Assembly (NCBI GenBank): GCA_023392555.1 | Contig: JAEVYW010000228.1 | Location: 1-11,204, forward strand | DNA length: 11,204 nucleotides | Direction: 5' to 3' | Source of the DNA: Pseudomonadota bacterium | GTDB lineage: Bacteria > Pseudomonadota > Alphaproteobacteria > Sphingomonadales > Sphingomonadaceae | In this document: positions 1-6,487 of the stretch, piece by piece | Layout: each line of letters starts with the position of its first letter | Numbering within the stretch: position 1 is the first letter of the stretch | The notes under the pieces: generated by a model | What the model saw: only the letters and a program-made list of their open reading frames with translations | Told to the model about the DNA's origin: nothing | Databases searched by the model: none | Program-made: the position numbers and the translations under genes

Positions 1-291
1 CAGCGCTGGCCGACCGTGCCCGACGTGCCTGCGATCGCCGAGACCGTGCCCGGCTTCGAGGCGGTCGGCTTCTACGGCATCTCCGCGCCGAAGGGCACGC
101 CGCCTGAGGTGGTCGAGATTCTCAACAAGGCCGTCGGCGAAGCCCTGAAGGATCCAAAACTGGTCGCGCGCCTCGCCGAGACCGGCGGCCTGCCGCGGCC
201 GATGAATCCGGCCGAGTTCGGCAAGCTGGTGGCCGACGAGACCGAGAAGTGGCGCAAGGTCGTCGAGTTCGCCGGCGTGTCGGTGGACTGA
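1..291 (+). CDS. TctC/Bug-family tripartite tricarboxylate transporter substrate-binding protein, C-terminal part
   Basis: The reading frame is open from base 1 and ends with TGA at 289-291, giving the last 96 residues; the N-terminus, with the expected signal peptide, lies outside the window. The motifs PTVPDVPAIAETVPGFEA, FYGISAPKGTP and the helix PPEVVEILNKAVGEALKDP, followed by a terminal KWRKVVEFAGV-like end, are typical of the second lobe of Bug (TctC) periplasmic solute-binding proteins. These bind small carboxylates or aromatic acids and deliver them to TctAB-type transporters, or act as orphan receptors; the ligand cannot be read from this fragment. The gene is followed directly by a hairpin terminator, so it ends its transcription unit. 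It appears to be core-genome flank, not part of the defence island. Confidence 0.93.
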   Translation, partial: QRWPTVPDVPAIAETVPGFEAVGFYGISAPKGTPPEVVEILNKAVGEALKDPKLVARLAETGGLPRPMNPAEFGKLVADETEKWRKVVEFAGVSVD

Positions 292-314
292 AGCCCCTCG
301 CCTTCGGACAAGCA

Positions 315-347
315 TGTGAGCGGGACCGTGACCGGCGCCCGCTCACA
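315..347 (+). terminator. Hairpin terminator after the TctC gene
   Basis: A perfect 10-bp inverted repeat, TGTGAGCGGG (315-324) and CCCGCTCACA (338-347), encloses a 13-base loop and starts 24 bases after the stop codon. No clear U-tract follows (only a short AAGTTTGAAAA stretch), so this is either a weak intrinsic terminator or an mRNA 3' end stabiliser. Confidence 0.6.
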
Positions 348-527
348 CCGAAGTTTGAAAACAACCCCATGCACAGTAGGGTTTGTGGCTGCCGAAAAAA
401 CGAATACGACATCTGGGGCGCTTGACACGTCGGGCAAAACAGGTGCATAAGGGCAATATCGGAAATTTCGAAATCGATCGTCGTCAGCCAGTGCCGCGCC
501 GGCCTGTTGGCCGGCCAGGCCTCGGCA

Positions 528-556
528 TTGCACCCCCGCCTCAAGCCCTGTAAACG
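528..556 (+). promoter_or_regulatory. Possible tRNA promoter
   Basis: TTGCAC (528-533) and TAAACG (551-556) are separated by 17 bases and lie about 50 bases upstream of the mature tRNA 5' end, a reasonable distance for a tRNA promoter with a short leader. The -10 element is poor, so this is only a candidate. Confidence 0.25.
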
Positions 557-604
557 AACCGCGCACCGTTGCCGGCCGCGCTTCTCAAGCGGCCGTTCCC
601 GGCG

Positions 605-680
605 GGGCCTGTAGCTCAATGGTTAGAGCCGGCCGCTCATAACGGTCTGGTTGCAGGTTCGAGTCCTGCCGGGCCCACCA
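605..680 (+). tRNA. tRNA with anticodon CAT, probably tRNA-Ile2 (lysidine-modified)
   Basis: The cloverleaf folds completely. The acceptor strand GGGCCTG (605-611) pairs with CGGGCCC (670-676), with one G-T wobble. The D arm is GCTC/GAGC, the anticodon stem GGCCG/CGGTC has loop CTCATAA, and the T arm GCAGG TTCGAGT CCTGC is canonical. The discriminator is A and CCA is encoded (678-680). The CAT anticodon fits initiator Met, elongator Met or Ile2. Base pair 1-72 is G-C, which argues against an initiator. Pairs 4-69 and 5-68 are both C-G, which in E. coli help TilS recognise tRNA-Ile2, so Ile2 is favoured. The 3' end of a tRNA is a common integrase target, and accessory genes follow directly. 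Confidence 0.95.
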
Positions 681-704
681 CGGTTCGCCCTTCGTATGCG
701 GACA

Positions 705-772
705 CTTTGAAAACGACTCGATTTCACCTTTAAGAACGACTCGATTTCGTTTTGAAAACGACTCGATCTCAG
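705..772. repeat. Three tandem copies of a ~23-bp repeat next to the tRNA
   Basis: The core GAACGACTCGATTTC or a one- to two-base variant occurs three times with starts 23 and 22 bases apart: copy 1 at 705-727, copy 2 at 728-750, copy 3 at 750-772. Each copy begins with a TTTGAAAA- or TTTAAGAA-like segment. There are no spacers, so this is not a CRISPR array. Multiple short subterminal repeats are a feature of IS21-family ends and of some integrase or plasmid iteron sites. The block starts only 25 bases after the tRNA CCA end, so it may be the remnant of a mobile-element end. No transposase gene is present in the window. Confidence 0.6.
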
Positions 773-861
773 ATCTCCCTGAACTGCCTATCGAATTTCT
801 CCTCGATTTTTTCGCCGAATTTGCGGCCCGAAAAAAGTGAGGGGGGTCTAATCAGCTTCGT

Positions 862-877
862 GGCGTCTTCCGACGCC
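862..877 (+). other. Short perfect hairpin upstream of the frameshifted small gene
   Basis: GGCGTC (862-867) and GACGCC (872-877) form a 6-bp stem with a TTCC tetraloop, 34 bases before the ATG at 912. It could be a leader structure or a terminator for something upstream. There is no U-tract. Confidence 0.35.
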
Positions 878-911
878 TGCGTAATCCACGCAATCGCCTA
901 TAGAGGAAGAC

Positions 912-1411
912 ATGAAGAGGCCATCGAGCAAGTTCGTGTTCCATGAGCAGGAAGTCGCCGGCGTCCTGTTTCGTGCCATGGTCGTCCCGGGCGCGTCGTG
1001 CTGGATATACAAAACTCGAGCGGTCGCGAGTCCAGCGTAGACCTCATCGGAGAGGCATTCGCGCTGCCCAGTCTCTGCTACGCCGCCAAAGGTTGGCAGC
1101 GCCGCGGAATGCTTTCAGGACCGCCAGGCTGGGCGGTCTACCACGACACGGATCGCGAGCCGCGCATGTTTCTCGGACATCTTCATTTCAACGACGTGCG
1201 GCTTCTCGCGCATGAATTCGGCCTGCATAGAGAGGATTTCCTTGGCAATCAGGTCTGGTTCAAGGATTCAATCGCTGGCCAGACGCTGAAGCTTATCATG
1301 CTCCGGTACGCGCGGCCTATTCCGGAAGGCCGACCCCTCGCTGGATGGCTGGGCCGAAGCGGTCGTCTCCATGGAGCCGGCGCGGCCTGGCCGGCCAGGT
1401 ATTTGAAGTAG
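912..1411 (+). pseudogene. Unrecognised small protein gene, apparently split by a frameshift near 1000-1015
   Basis: An ATG at 912 follows a good Shine-Dalgarno (AGAGG, 902-906). It opens a frame beginning MKRPSSKFVFHEQEVAG that runs with strongly GC-rich third positions to about 1014, then stops at 1040. From about 998 another frame takes over (VDLIGEAFALPSLCYAAK, then GWAVYHDTDREPRMF and DFLGNQVWFKDS) and runs to the stop at 1409-1411, again with GC-rich third positions. The hand-over lies at an AAAA run (1011-1014), so a one-base indel in a single gene of roughly 165 codons is the simplest reading. Two overlapping small genes, the second starting with GTG at 998, are the alternative. I recognise no domain. 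The gene lies between the tRNA-side repeats and the downstream end of the qat operon, convergent with qatD. Confidence 0.45.
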
Positions 1412-1507
1412 ATCGCTCTGGGCGTCCTTCCGGTCGAAAACCGACGGGCCCTTCGGAATGCCCTGTTGTGTACGACGAGCGGCTCGATTGCCGTATATTC
1501 CGGTGGC

Positions 1508-2272
1508 CTACGGCTTCGTTGTGGACCGGTCATTCTCCGGAGCGATCTGTGTCGTCAGCCGCTTGAGGTTCGACATCAGTTGGTCACGAACCTCGTCCTC
1601 GCTCGTGCTCCACAGCTGGGCAAGCGTCGGTTCGGTTCTCGCCACGTCCCAAGGAAAGAGGGGGCGCCCCTCAACCTGCGCGAAAGGCCCATCCGACTCG
1701 GTCAACATTCGCTCGCGCGGCATCAATGCGGCCAACCCGCGGCCTCGTTCCCCATTGAGCATCGCCGGACCAATGCTAAACCAGCAGCCCTGCTCGACCG
1801 CGCGTTGCAGCTCGCGGCGCGATCCCGAAAACCAATGGAGCACGGGGATGCCGGCATCGGGCCGCGAGGCGAGCGCATCGAGGACGGGTCCTGCTGCGCG
1901 GCGGCTGTGTATCGTCATGATGCGACCGCCGGCCGATCCGCACATCCGCAGGATATCGTCGAACACTCGACGCTGCGTATCCCAGGTTGCCTTCAGTTCG
2001 GGGCCGCCGTCGAGTCCGATCTCGCCGACGTATCTCGTTCGCGGCAACAACTCTTCGAACAGCGCGAGTTCGCTCCGGCGTTCATAAGCAAGCTGAGGAT
2101 GCAGACCGAGCGCGGTGCGGATGCGGGCGGCCCCTTCCGCGAGCGCGGCCGTCCCGGTCCACGCCGATGGCGTGGTCGTCACGGACAGGACAAAGAGATT
2201 GCGCTCGACGCATTCCTTCGTCGTCGCTTGAGGATCCGGATAGAGGTCGAGATGCGCGTGTAGATCGATCAC
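1508..2272 (-). CDS. qatD: QatD, TatD-like metal-dependent DNase of the Qat anti-phage system
   Basis: The 254-residue protein has the complete TatD/amidohydrolase metal set: IDLHAHLD with H5 and H7, E84 in GEIGLDGG, H122 in MTIHSRR, H146 in LHWFSG and D194 in TESDGP. TatD proteins are metal-dependent deoxyribonucleases; in Qat systems this subunit is required for phage defence and is the likely nucleic-acid processing arm. An upstream open frame would allow 38 more residues, but GTG at 2272 is the better start: the protein then begins directly with the metal motif, and the start overlaps the qatC stop as GTGA, a normal coupling arrangement. It is the last gene of the four-gene operon. No strong terminator is visible after it, only a weak CGGT/ACCG hairpin near 1430-1445 facing the convergent gene. 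Confidence 0.93.
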   Translation of the reverse strand: MIDLHAHLDLYPDPQATTKECVERNLFVLSVTTTPSAWTGTAALAEGAARIRTALGLHPQLAYERRSELALFEELLPRTRYVGEIGLDGGPELKATWDTQRRVFDDILRMCGSAGGRIMTIHSRRAAGPVLDALASRPDAGIPVLHWFSGSRRELQRAVEQGCWFSIGPAMLNGERGRGLAALMPRERMLTESDGPFAQVEGRPLFPWDVARTEPTLAQLWSTSEDEVRDQLMSNLKRLTTQIAPENDRSTTKP

Positions 2273-3543
2273 TTCACACCGTACTTCGCGTGCAGGTGCC
2301 CAAGTTCGGCGAGCCCCCGACGTAGCATATCCCGCAGCAACTTGCGATCGTCGATCCGCGGCCATGACAGCGCGCTCCCGAGCCACTCGTCGAACCCTCC
2401 GTCATGGACGGCGGTCAAGGCCATTCCGACCGAACGGACGTCGTCGAAGCCCGCGTGCTGCGCGTCGTCACGACCGAGATGTTCGAACACGTACTTGGTC
2501 GGATCCGGTTGTCCCCAGGCGACGAAGGCGGCTCTCCGAACTTGACAGGGGACGCATCGTCCGCAGTGGCTGTACTTGAATTTCTGGAATCGACCGCAAC
2601 TCGTCGATCGCGCGGCCAAGACGCGCAGCAACGGCTGATCGGCGCATTCCTTCAGCATCTCGCCCTTCGTTTTGTCGGCGTAGGGAGTGCGAATCGTCAC
2701 TCGAATTCCTGCGGCGTCCAGCAGATCCTGAAACAGCGCGAGGAATTGAGGATGCGCCGTGCGCGTGCTCAGGCTGCCGATCCGGCTCCCGGTCAGCGGC
2801 GGATTTATCGCGATGAACCCGTTCTCGCAGACGTAGAGGGGAACGGTCGCTCCCGCATTATAGGGCGCGAGCGACGTCGCGACGAGAACGCCGAACGCGA
2901 GAAAGATGATAGACCGGGCGCGCTGCGAAGTGTCCTTCGGTTTCGGCACGACCGCGTTGTCGTTGAGCTGCACGTGCCGCAGGCCGCCGCCGATCGCACG
3001 TGCGAATTCCTCCTGCTTTTCCGAGTCCCCGCGGACGATCTTGCTAACGACGAGGGGGCGAATGCCCGCAGCAGCGAGGTCGATCGTTCCGACGAGGCTG
3101 TCGAGCCCCCCGGACAGCAGCGCCACGCAATCCTGCGGCGGCCGAACCATACGCGCCGGCTCGGGCGCTGCCGCTCCGCCCGGAATGAACCGTAGCCGCC
3201 ACCTGTCGGTGGTCAGAAACGCAAGCGCGTCCGCGACCAACGGTGCCACTCCGTTCCAGAAGCCCGGCTCGGTCACGGCGATCTCCAGATCGAATTCGCG
3301 AGTCCAACCGTCCGGACTTTGGGTGCGAAGCCCCGCGGCATCCGCCACCATGACTGAGTTGGCGATGGAAAGGAGATCCCATGCGCGCCTCTCCGGAGCC
3401 AAGCGCTCCCTCCAGACATCGCTACGTACGGCGGCGCCCGCGCTTGCCCGGCTGCGTGCGCCCGCCTGGCCGTACAGGACCACCCTAAGCCTACCGGCTT
3501 CGTCGAGCCGGCCCAATTCGGCAGGTGCGCACAGTAGCCTCAT
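2269..3543 (-). CDS. qatC: QatC, QueC-like 7-deazaguanine synthase-type enzyme of the Qat system
   Basis: This 424-residue protein carries the PP-loop SGGLDS at residues 144-149 and a cysteine cluster, C316, C327, C330 and C333 (CGRF...SHCGRCVPC), like the zinc site of QueC. It is longer than QueC, with an N-terminal extension of about 135 residues that fits the defence paralogue. Housekeeping QueC makes 7-cyano-7-deazaguanine for queuosine. No other queuosine genes are present, and the qatA, qatB and qatD neighbours point to immunity. I recall reports that QueC-like enzymes of Qat and type IV CBASS attach a deazaguanine to the N-terminal glycine of a partner protein; QatB here starts Met-Gly, which fits. 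The ATG at 3543 overlaps the qatB stop as ATGA, and the stop overlaps the qatD GTG, so all three are coupled. Confidence 0.94.
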   Translation of the reverse strand: MRLLCAPAELGRLDEAGRLRVVLYGQAGARSRASAGAAVRSDVWRERLAPERRAWDLLSIANSVMVADAAGLRTQSPDGWTREFDLEIAVTEPGFWNGVAPLVADALAFLTTDRWRLRFIPGGAAAPEPARMVRPPQDCVALLSGGLDSLVGTIDLAAAGIRPLVVSKIVRGDSEKQEEFARAIGGGLRHVQLNDNAVVPKPKDTSQRARSIIFLAFGVLVATSLAPYNAGATVPLYVCENGFIAINPPLTGSRIGSLSTRTAHPQFLALFQDLLDAAGIRVTIRTPYADKTKGEMLKECADQPLLRVLAARSTSCGRFQKFKYSHCGRCVPCQVRRAAFVAWGQPDPTKYVFEHLGRDDAQHAGFDDVRSVGMALTAVHDGGFDEWLGSALSWPRIDDRKLLRDMLRRGLAELGHLHAKYGVK

Positions 3544-4412
3544 TCTTCGAATCCTTCGAAGACTTCGAACGTATCGCGAAGCGCCGCTTGCACGACGCGG
3601 GCGACGCGCCCCGACGTGAGGATCCGGCCTTGGTCCCTCAACTTGCGGAAAGAGGCGGCGACGGTCTCGGCGATGTACGCCCGCATCTGCTTCAACCGGG
3701 ACATCGCTACAGTCGCGGTCGGGGCTCGCTCGAGCAGGTGCTTGCCGACGTCGAGTTCGAAGCGCCGGGCGACGTCGATGGCGGTGAACTTCTCGATAAC
3801 GAATTCACGCTCGACGTCCGACAGATTGAGCAGGTCCGCTTCCGGAAACTCCGTCAGCAGTTCCGACATCGCGTCGTGCATCGAGGCACGCTCCACCTCG
3901 GCATCCTGCGTGCCGTCGGCTTGCCTGACCGCCTCGATGATCGCGGTCGCGATCTCCTCCGTCGACCGTCCGGCGAGTGCGGCGGCGTCGATCGGTGCGT
4001 CGGCGGCGCCCGAAGCGGTCGAATGCAGCGCGTATCCGAGAGACCCGGCGGTCTGGGCCGTGCCGCCAAACCGCAGGGTCGCGATGTTCGAACCGCCGTA
4101 TCCGTTGCGGACGTAGTGACCGAGCCCGCGTCTCAGATCGCGGCCGTCACCCGATCGCGCGAAGTTTCCCATACTGCTACGGGCCCCGCCGAACCGCTTC
4201 TCGGGAGCGATGGGTGGAGGCTGCAGCCCGGGCGGTGGCGCGGCCGGCGGCGCAGCGGGGACGGGAGGCCGTTCGTCCAGTGGCAAGCCGTCGGGCGGTT
4301 CATTCGGGGGCTGCGGGGGAGGTGGTACCGGATCCTGGGGCGCGGCTGGCGTCCATGGCGGCACCATCGGCACGCCCGGACCCGGACCATCGCTAGATTG
4401 CGACGTTCCCAT
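3540..4412 (-). CDS. qatB: QatB, Qat anti-phage system subunit with proline-rich N-terminal region
   Basis: The 290-residue protein begins MGTSQSSDGPGPGVPMVPPW, which matches the QatB-type N-terminus. Met removal would expose Gly2, the proposed site for QatC-mediated modification; this and the 20-base overlap with the end of qatA support the ATG at 4412. Residues about 20-70 are very proline-rich and probably disordered. They are followed by the basic-glycine patch DLRRGLGHYVRNGYGGS (about 91-108), a helical middle part and a C-terminal helical region ending EVFEGFEE. No enzymatic motif is visible. In Qat systems QatB is a required subunit of unclear biochemical role, probably the modified partner of QatC. 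Identification rests on operon position and the N-terminal signature more than on a known fold. Confidence 0.88.
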   Translation of the reverse strand: MGTSQSSDGPGPGVPMVPPWTPAAPQDPVPPPPQPPNEPPDGLPLDERPPVPAAPPAAPPPGLQPPPIAPEKRFGGARSSMGNFARSGDGRDLRRGLGHYVRNGYGGSNIATLRFGGTAQTAGSLGYALHSTASGAADAPIDAAALAGRSTEEIATAIIEAVRQADGTQDAEVERASMHDAMSELLTEFPEADLLNLSDVEREFVIEKFTAIDVARRFELDVGKHLLERAPTATVAMSRLKQMRAYIAETVAASFRKLRDQGRILTSGRVARVVQAALRDTFEVFEGFEE

Positions 4413-6273
4413 TCGCCCTCGTCTTGTTGATCGCGTTCTTCACGGGCCTCGAGACGTCGCCCGAGGAACTCCATGCATCGAGAAGCGGCGCCGCCCACGG
4501 GCGGTCTCCAATCTTCGGCACAATGCTTGGCTGAATCTGCTGATGGGGGCGGGCCTCAAGGAACGCGGCCAACCGCGGCCCCTGGACGGGGTCCGCATCG
4601 GCGAGCGCAATGCAGGCGGTGAGTATGTGCGGCGCGCCCCATTCCTGTTCCTTGCGGGCACGCTCCAGCAGCCGATCCATGATCACCGTGGTTTCGATGC
4701 GCGGAATGCGGACAAGGCGATCCTTCAATCGGGCCGACATTTCCGGATGCTCGATCATCGCCGCGAGAAGTTCGGCCCCGTCGGACGACAGACGGTCTTC
4801 GGGAGTGATCAGCGGAGCGTGCTCGCGGCTGACGTAGAGGGCGCCGCGGAGATCGACGTCGTGCAGCGGCGGCGACAGAGCCAGCCATTCGCGCACGAAG
4901 TCGCCAGTCCACGGATCCTTCATGTCCAGATCTCGACCGGCGGCCGCTGCCTCCTCCCAGTCCTTCAGGAACGCGGGCTTTCCTTCCCCGTCCGTCGTCA
5001 CGTTTTTGACGAGCTCGGCATACGCCTTGGCGTCGCCGATGCGCTCGAAAAGAAGGAGCTTGGCGAGGACCGCCTCGTCGACGCCGACCCCCTGCGCCTT
5101 GGAAATGGTCATGCGGATCGAGAGCGCGTTCAGAAAGCGCTTGATCAGCCGCGGATTGCCGACGATCCCGGACGCCGTCGTCATGAGCGAGGCCAGCCGC
5201 TCGGCTGTGTCGAGTTGTCCGACTAGCATTCCCGGCAAGCCGATGCCGAGCGAGTTGACGAAGGCGCGGTCCACCTTTTTGCCCTGCCAGGTGCTTTTCA
5301 GTTGGTGGATCACGGCGGCTCGGATCTTCTCCTTGTCAGGCTCTGGTAGGTCGCTGTTCTCCACGAACAGCAGCATCATGTATGCGCGCACTTCCTGCGT
5401 GCCGAGTTGCGGCACGCGGATCGGGACCTGGATCAGCTTGTCGAAGTAGTTCGTGACCATCAGGTCGTTTTCGACGCCCGCGAAGTGCTTGCGCACCGCG
5501 TGCTTGATCATGTCGTTGTCTGCGGCGATGACGAATGCGGTGTTCTTGAGGAACAGGAAGAGGCGGATCGCCTCCAGCGTCGAGATCGTCGTCTCGGGCA
5601 GGCAGCGATCCAGGTCATCGATCAGCACGACGAGCGTGATGCCGAGTTCTTCGAGGGTCTGCTCGAGCGTGTCGCGCAGCGCCTGGATTTCCTTCGGCGG
5701 AGACGTCTCCTCCTTGGGATTCAGAAGCTCCCCGCCTTCCTTGGCAGCATCGCCGGCGGCCTTCTTCGCCGCATCGGCATCGCCCTTCCCGAAGCCCTCG
5801 TTCCACACCTTCTTGCCGAGCTCGAAGAACTCTCCGGCGGCCCCAACGGGCGGAATGCCGAAATAGATCGACGCCGCCGATGTCGTCGCGAGCTTCGCCA
5901 CCCGCAGCCACTTCACCCGCTTGGCGAGGGAGGCGACCTTGTCGAGGGCCGTCGCGCGGCTTTCGGCCTCCTTCGCGAGCTTGTCGGCGATGACGTCCAT
6001 CAGGGCGGCGCGCGCGTCGTCGTAGCCCTGGTAGAGCCACGCGTTGAATTCGACGAAGACGTACTTGTCGGGACCTTTCTTCCCGCCGTTGTCCTCGCGG
6101 GCGGCCACGGCGGACCGGGTGAGCTTGATCATCGACGACTTGCCGATGCCCCAAGCACCCGACACACCGATGGAGATCGGGCGGCCCTTCGCCTGGACGA
6201 TGATCTCGGCCACGGTTTCCGCGACGCCGGAGAAGTTCAGGAAATCGCGTTCCGTCTCGTTATCGGCCCACAT
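4393..6273 (-). CDS. qatA: QatA, KAP-family P-loop ATPase of the Qat anti-phage system
   Basis: Residues are numbered from the ATG at 6273 (626 aa). The protein has Walker A GAWGIGKSS (39-47), the KAP-type FNAWLYQG (about 76-83) and Walker B LVVLIDDLDRC (about 214-224), followed by the LEAIRLFLFLKNTAFVIAAD region usual for KAP NTPases. Between the Walker motifs is an insertion with a moderately hydrophobic stretch (about 125-150) and a charged Lys/Glu-rich part, as often seen in KAP proteins, which may contact the membrane. QatA is probably the sensor or motor subunit. An in-frame TTG at 6306 would add 11 residues, but ATG at 6273, preceded by GGTGGGG, gives the usual short N-terminus ahead of the P-loop. 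It is the first gene of the operon and is divergent from the phosphoesterase gene. Confidence 0.95.
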   Translation of the reverse strand: MWADNETERDFLNFSGVAETVAEIIVQAKGRPISIGVSGAWGIGKSSMIKLTRSAVAAREDNGGKKGPDKYVFVEFNAWLYQGYDDARAALMDVIADKLAKEAESRATALDKVASLAKRVKWLRVAKLATTSAASIYFGIPPVGAAGEFFELGKKVWNEGFGKGDADAAKKAAGDAAKEGGELLNPKEETSPPKEIQALRDTLEQTLEELGITLVVLIDDLDRCLPETTISTLEAIRLFLFLKNTAFVIAADNDMIKHAVRKHFAGVENDLMVTNYFDKLIQVPIRVPQLGTQEVRAYMMLLFVENSDLPEPDKEKIRAAVIHQLKSTWQGKKVDRAFVNSLGIGLPGMLVGQLDTAERLASLMTTASGIVGNPRLIKRFLNALSIRMTISKAQGVGVDEAVLAKLLLFERIGDAKAYAELVKNVTTDGEGKPAFLKDWEEAAAAGRDLDMKDPWTGDFVREWLALSPPLHDVDLRGALYVSREHAPLITPEDRLSSDGAELLAAMIEHPEMSARLKDRLVRIPRIETTVIMDRLLERARKEQEWGAPHILTACIALADADPVQGPRLAAFLEARPHQQIQPSIVPKIGDRPWAAPLLDAWSSSGDVSRPVKNAINKTRANGNVAI

Positions 6274-6343
6274 GGTCGCCCCACCCGCACATCTACCCGG
6301 TTGCAATTAGCCGGTTCCAGATGCCACAAATTTTAGTCATCAT

Positions 6344-6443
6344 CCACATGTAGTGGCACTGCGGGGCCGTTTCCAGCATATGTTGCGTTTTCTCGCTGCA
6401 ACCATATGTAGAGGAATTGAGGCCCCGCGTGCTGGAAACGGCC
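6344..6443. promoter_or_regulatory. Nested inverted and direct repeats in the divergent qatA/phosphoesterase intergenic region
   Basis: Four elements are packed in 100 bases. (1) A perfect 14-bp inverted repeat, GGCCGTTTCCAGCA (6365-6378) and TGCTGGAAACGGCC (6430-6443). (2) A perfect 8-bp inverted repeat, GCGGGGCC (6361-6368) and GGCCCCGC (6421-6428), in A-B-A'-B' order relative to the first, so the two outer stems share GGCC and cannot both form fully. (3) An inner hairpin, CATATGTTGC (6377-6386) with GCAACCATATG (6398-6408), one base bulged. (4) A direct repeat, CCAYATGTAGWGG (6344-6356 and 6402-6414), the first copy itself dyad-symmetric. The location between two divergent starts suggests operators or a structured 5' leader. 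TTGCGT (6383-6388) with TATGTA (6405-6410) could be a plus-strand promoter. Confidence 0.7.
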
Positions 6444-6446
6444 GTC

Positions 6447-6478
6447 GGGAGGAAAACGCAGTGATTTCAATTTGCTAG
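6447..6478 (+). promoter_or_regulatory. Strong Shine-Dalgarno with five-codon mini-ORF ending in an in-frame amber codon
   Basis: GGGAGG at 6447-6452 sits eight bases before GTG (6461), which reads MISIC and stops at TAG (6476-6478). This frame is the same as that of the phosphoesterase, whose usable starts (GTG 6482, ATG 6488) come right after the stop. It is the best ribosome-binding site in the region but serves only five codons. It may be a leader mini-ORF that couples or tunes translation of the next gene, or the original gene start damaged by an amber mutation. Confidence 0.5.
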
Positions 6479-6487
6479 GGCGTGCAA

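Larger units (their letters stand above)
292..604. other. Intergenic region between the TctC gene and the tRNA
   Basis: No convincing gene is seen here. Open frames on the minus strand run through both this region and the tRNA and lack coding character. Besides the terminator at 315-347 there is a TTGACA at 422-427 with a GCATAA 17 bases later (445-450), which could be a promoter. A 7-bp hairpin, CGGCCGC (573-579) with GCGGCCG (589-595), lies ten bases before the tRNA. The stretch around 462-480 has several overlapping short palindromes (GAAATTTC, TTTCGAAA, ATCGAT, CGATCG) with no clear role. Confidence 0.5.

Noticed and set aside
705-772. Possible CRISPR array
   Set aside because: The three ~23-bp units are directly contiguous with no spacers, and no cas genes are present.
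752-946. Open frame starting inside the third tandem repeat
   Set aside because: Start (TTG-type) falls in the repeat, no ribosome-binding site, translation resembles nothing known; the good start at 912 lies in another frame.
1387-1400. 14-bp palindrome CCTGGCCGGCCAGG, also partly at 509-518
   Set aside because: Short GC-only palindromes arise often in such DNA; no associated signal to support a function.
2269-3543. Housekeeping QueC for queuosine synthesis
   Set aside because: The protein is much longer than QueC, has no queD/queE/queF neighbours, and is translationally coupled to qatB and qatD.
5407-6336. Long plus-strand open frame (309 codons) opposite qatA, and similar ones at 4210-5226, 3525-4430 and 2404-3195
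   Set aside because: Antisense shadows of the qat genes: Arg/Gly/His-rich translations, no recognisable domains, and the minus-strand frames carry complete catalytic motifs.
6344-6443. Possible retron non-coding RNA
   Set aside because: Inverted repeats are present, but no reverse transcriptase gene lies in the window.
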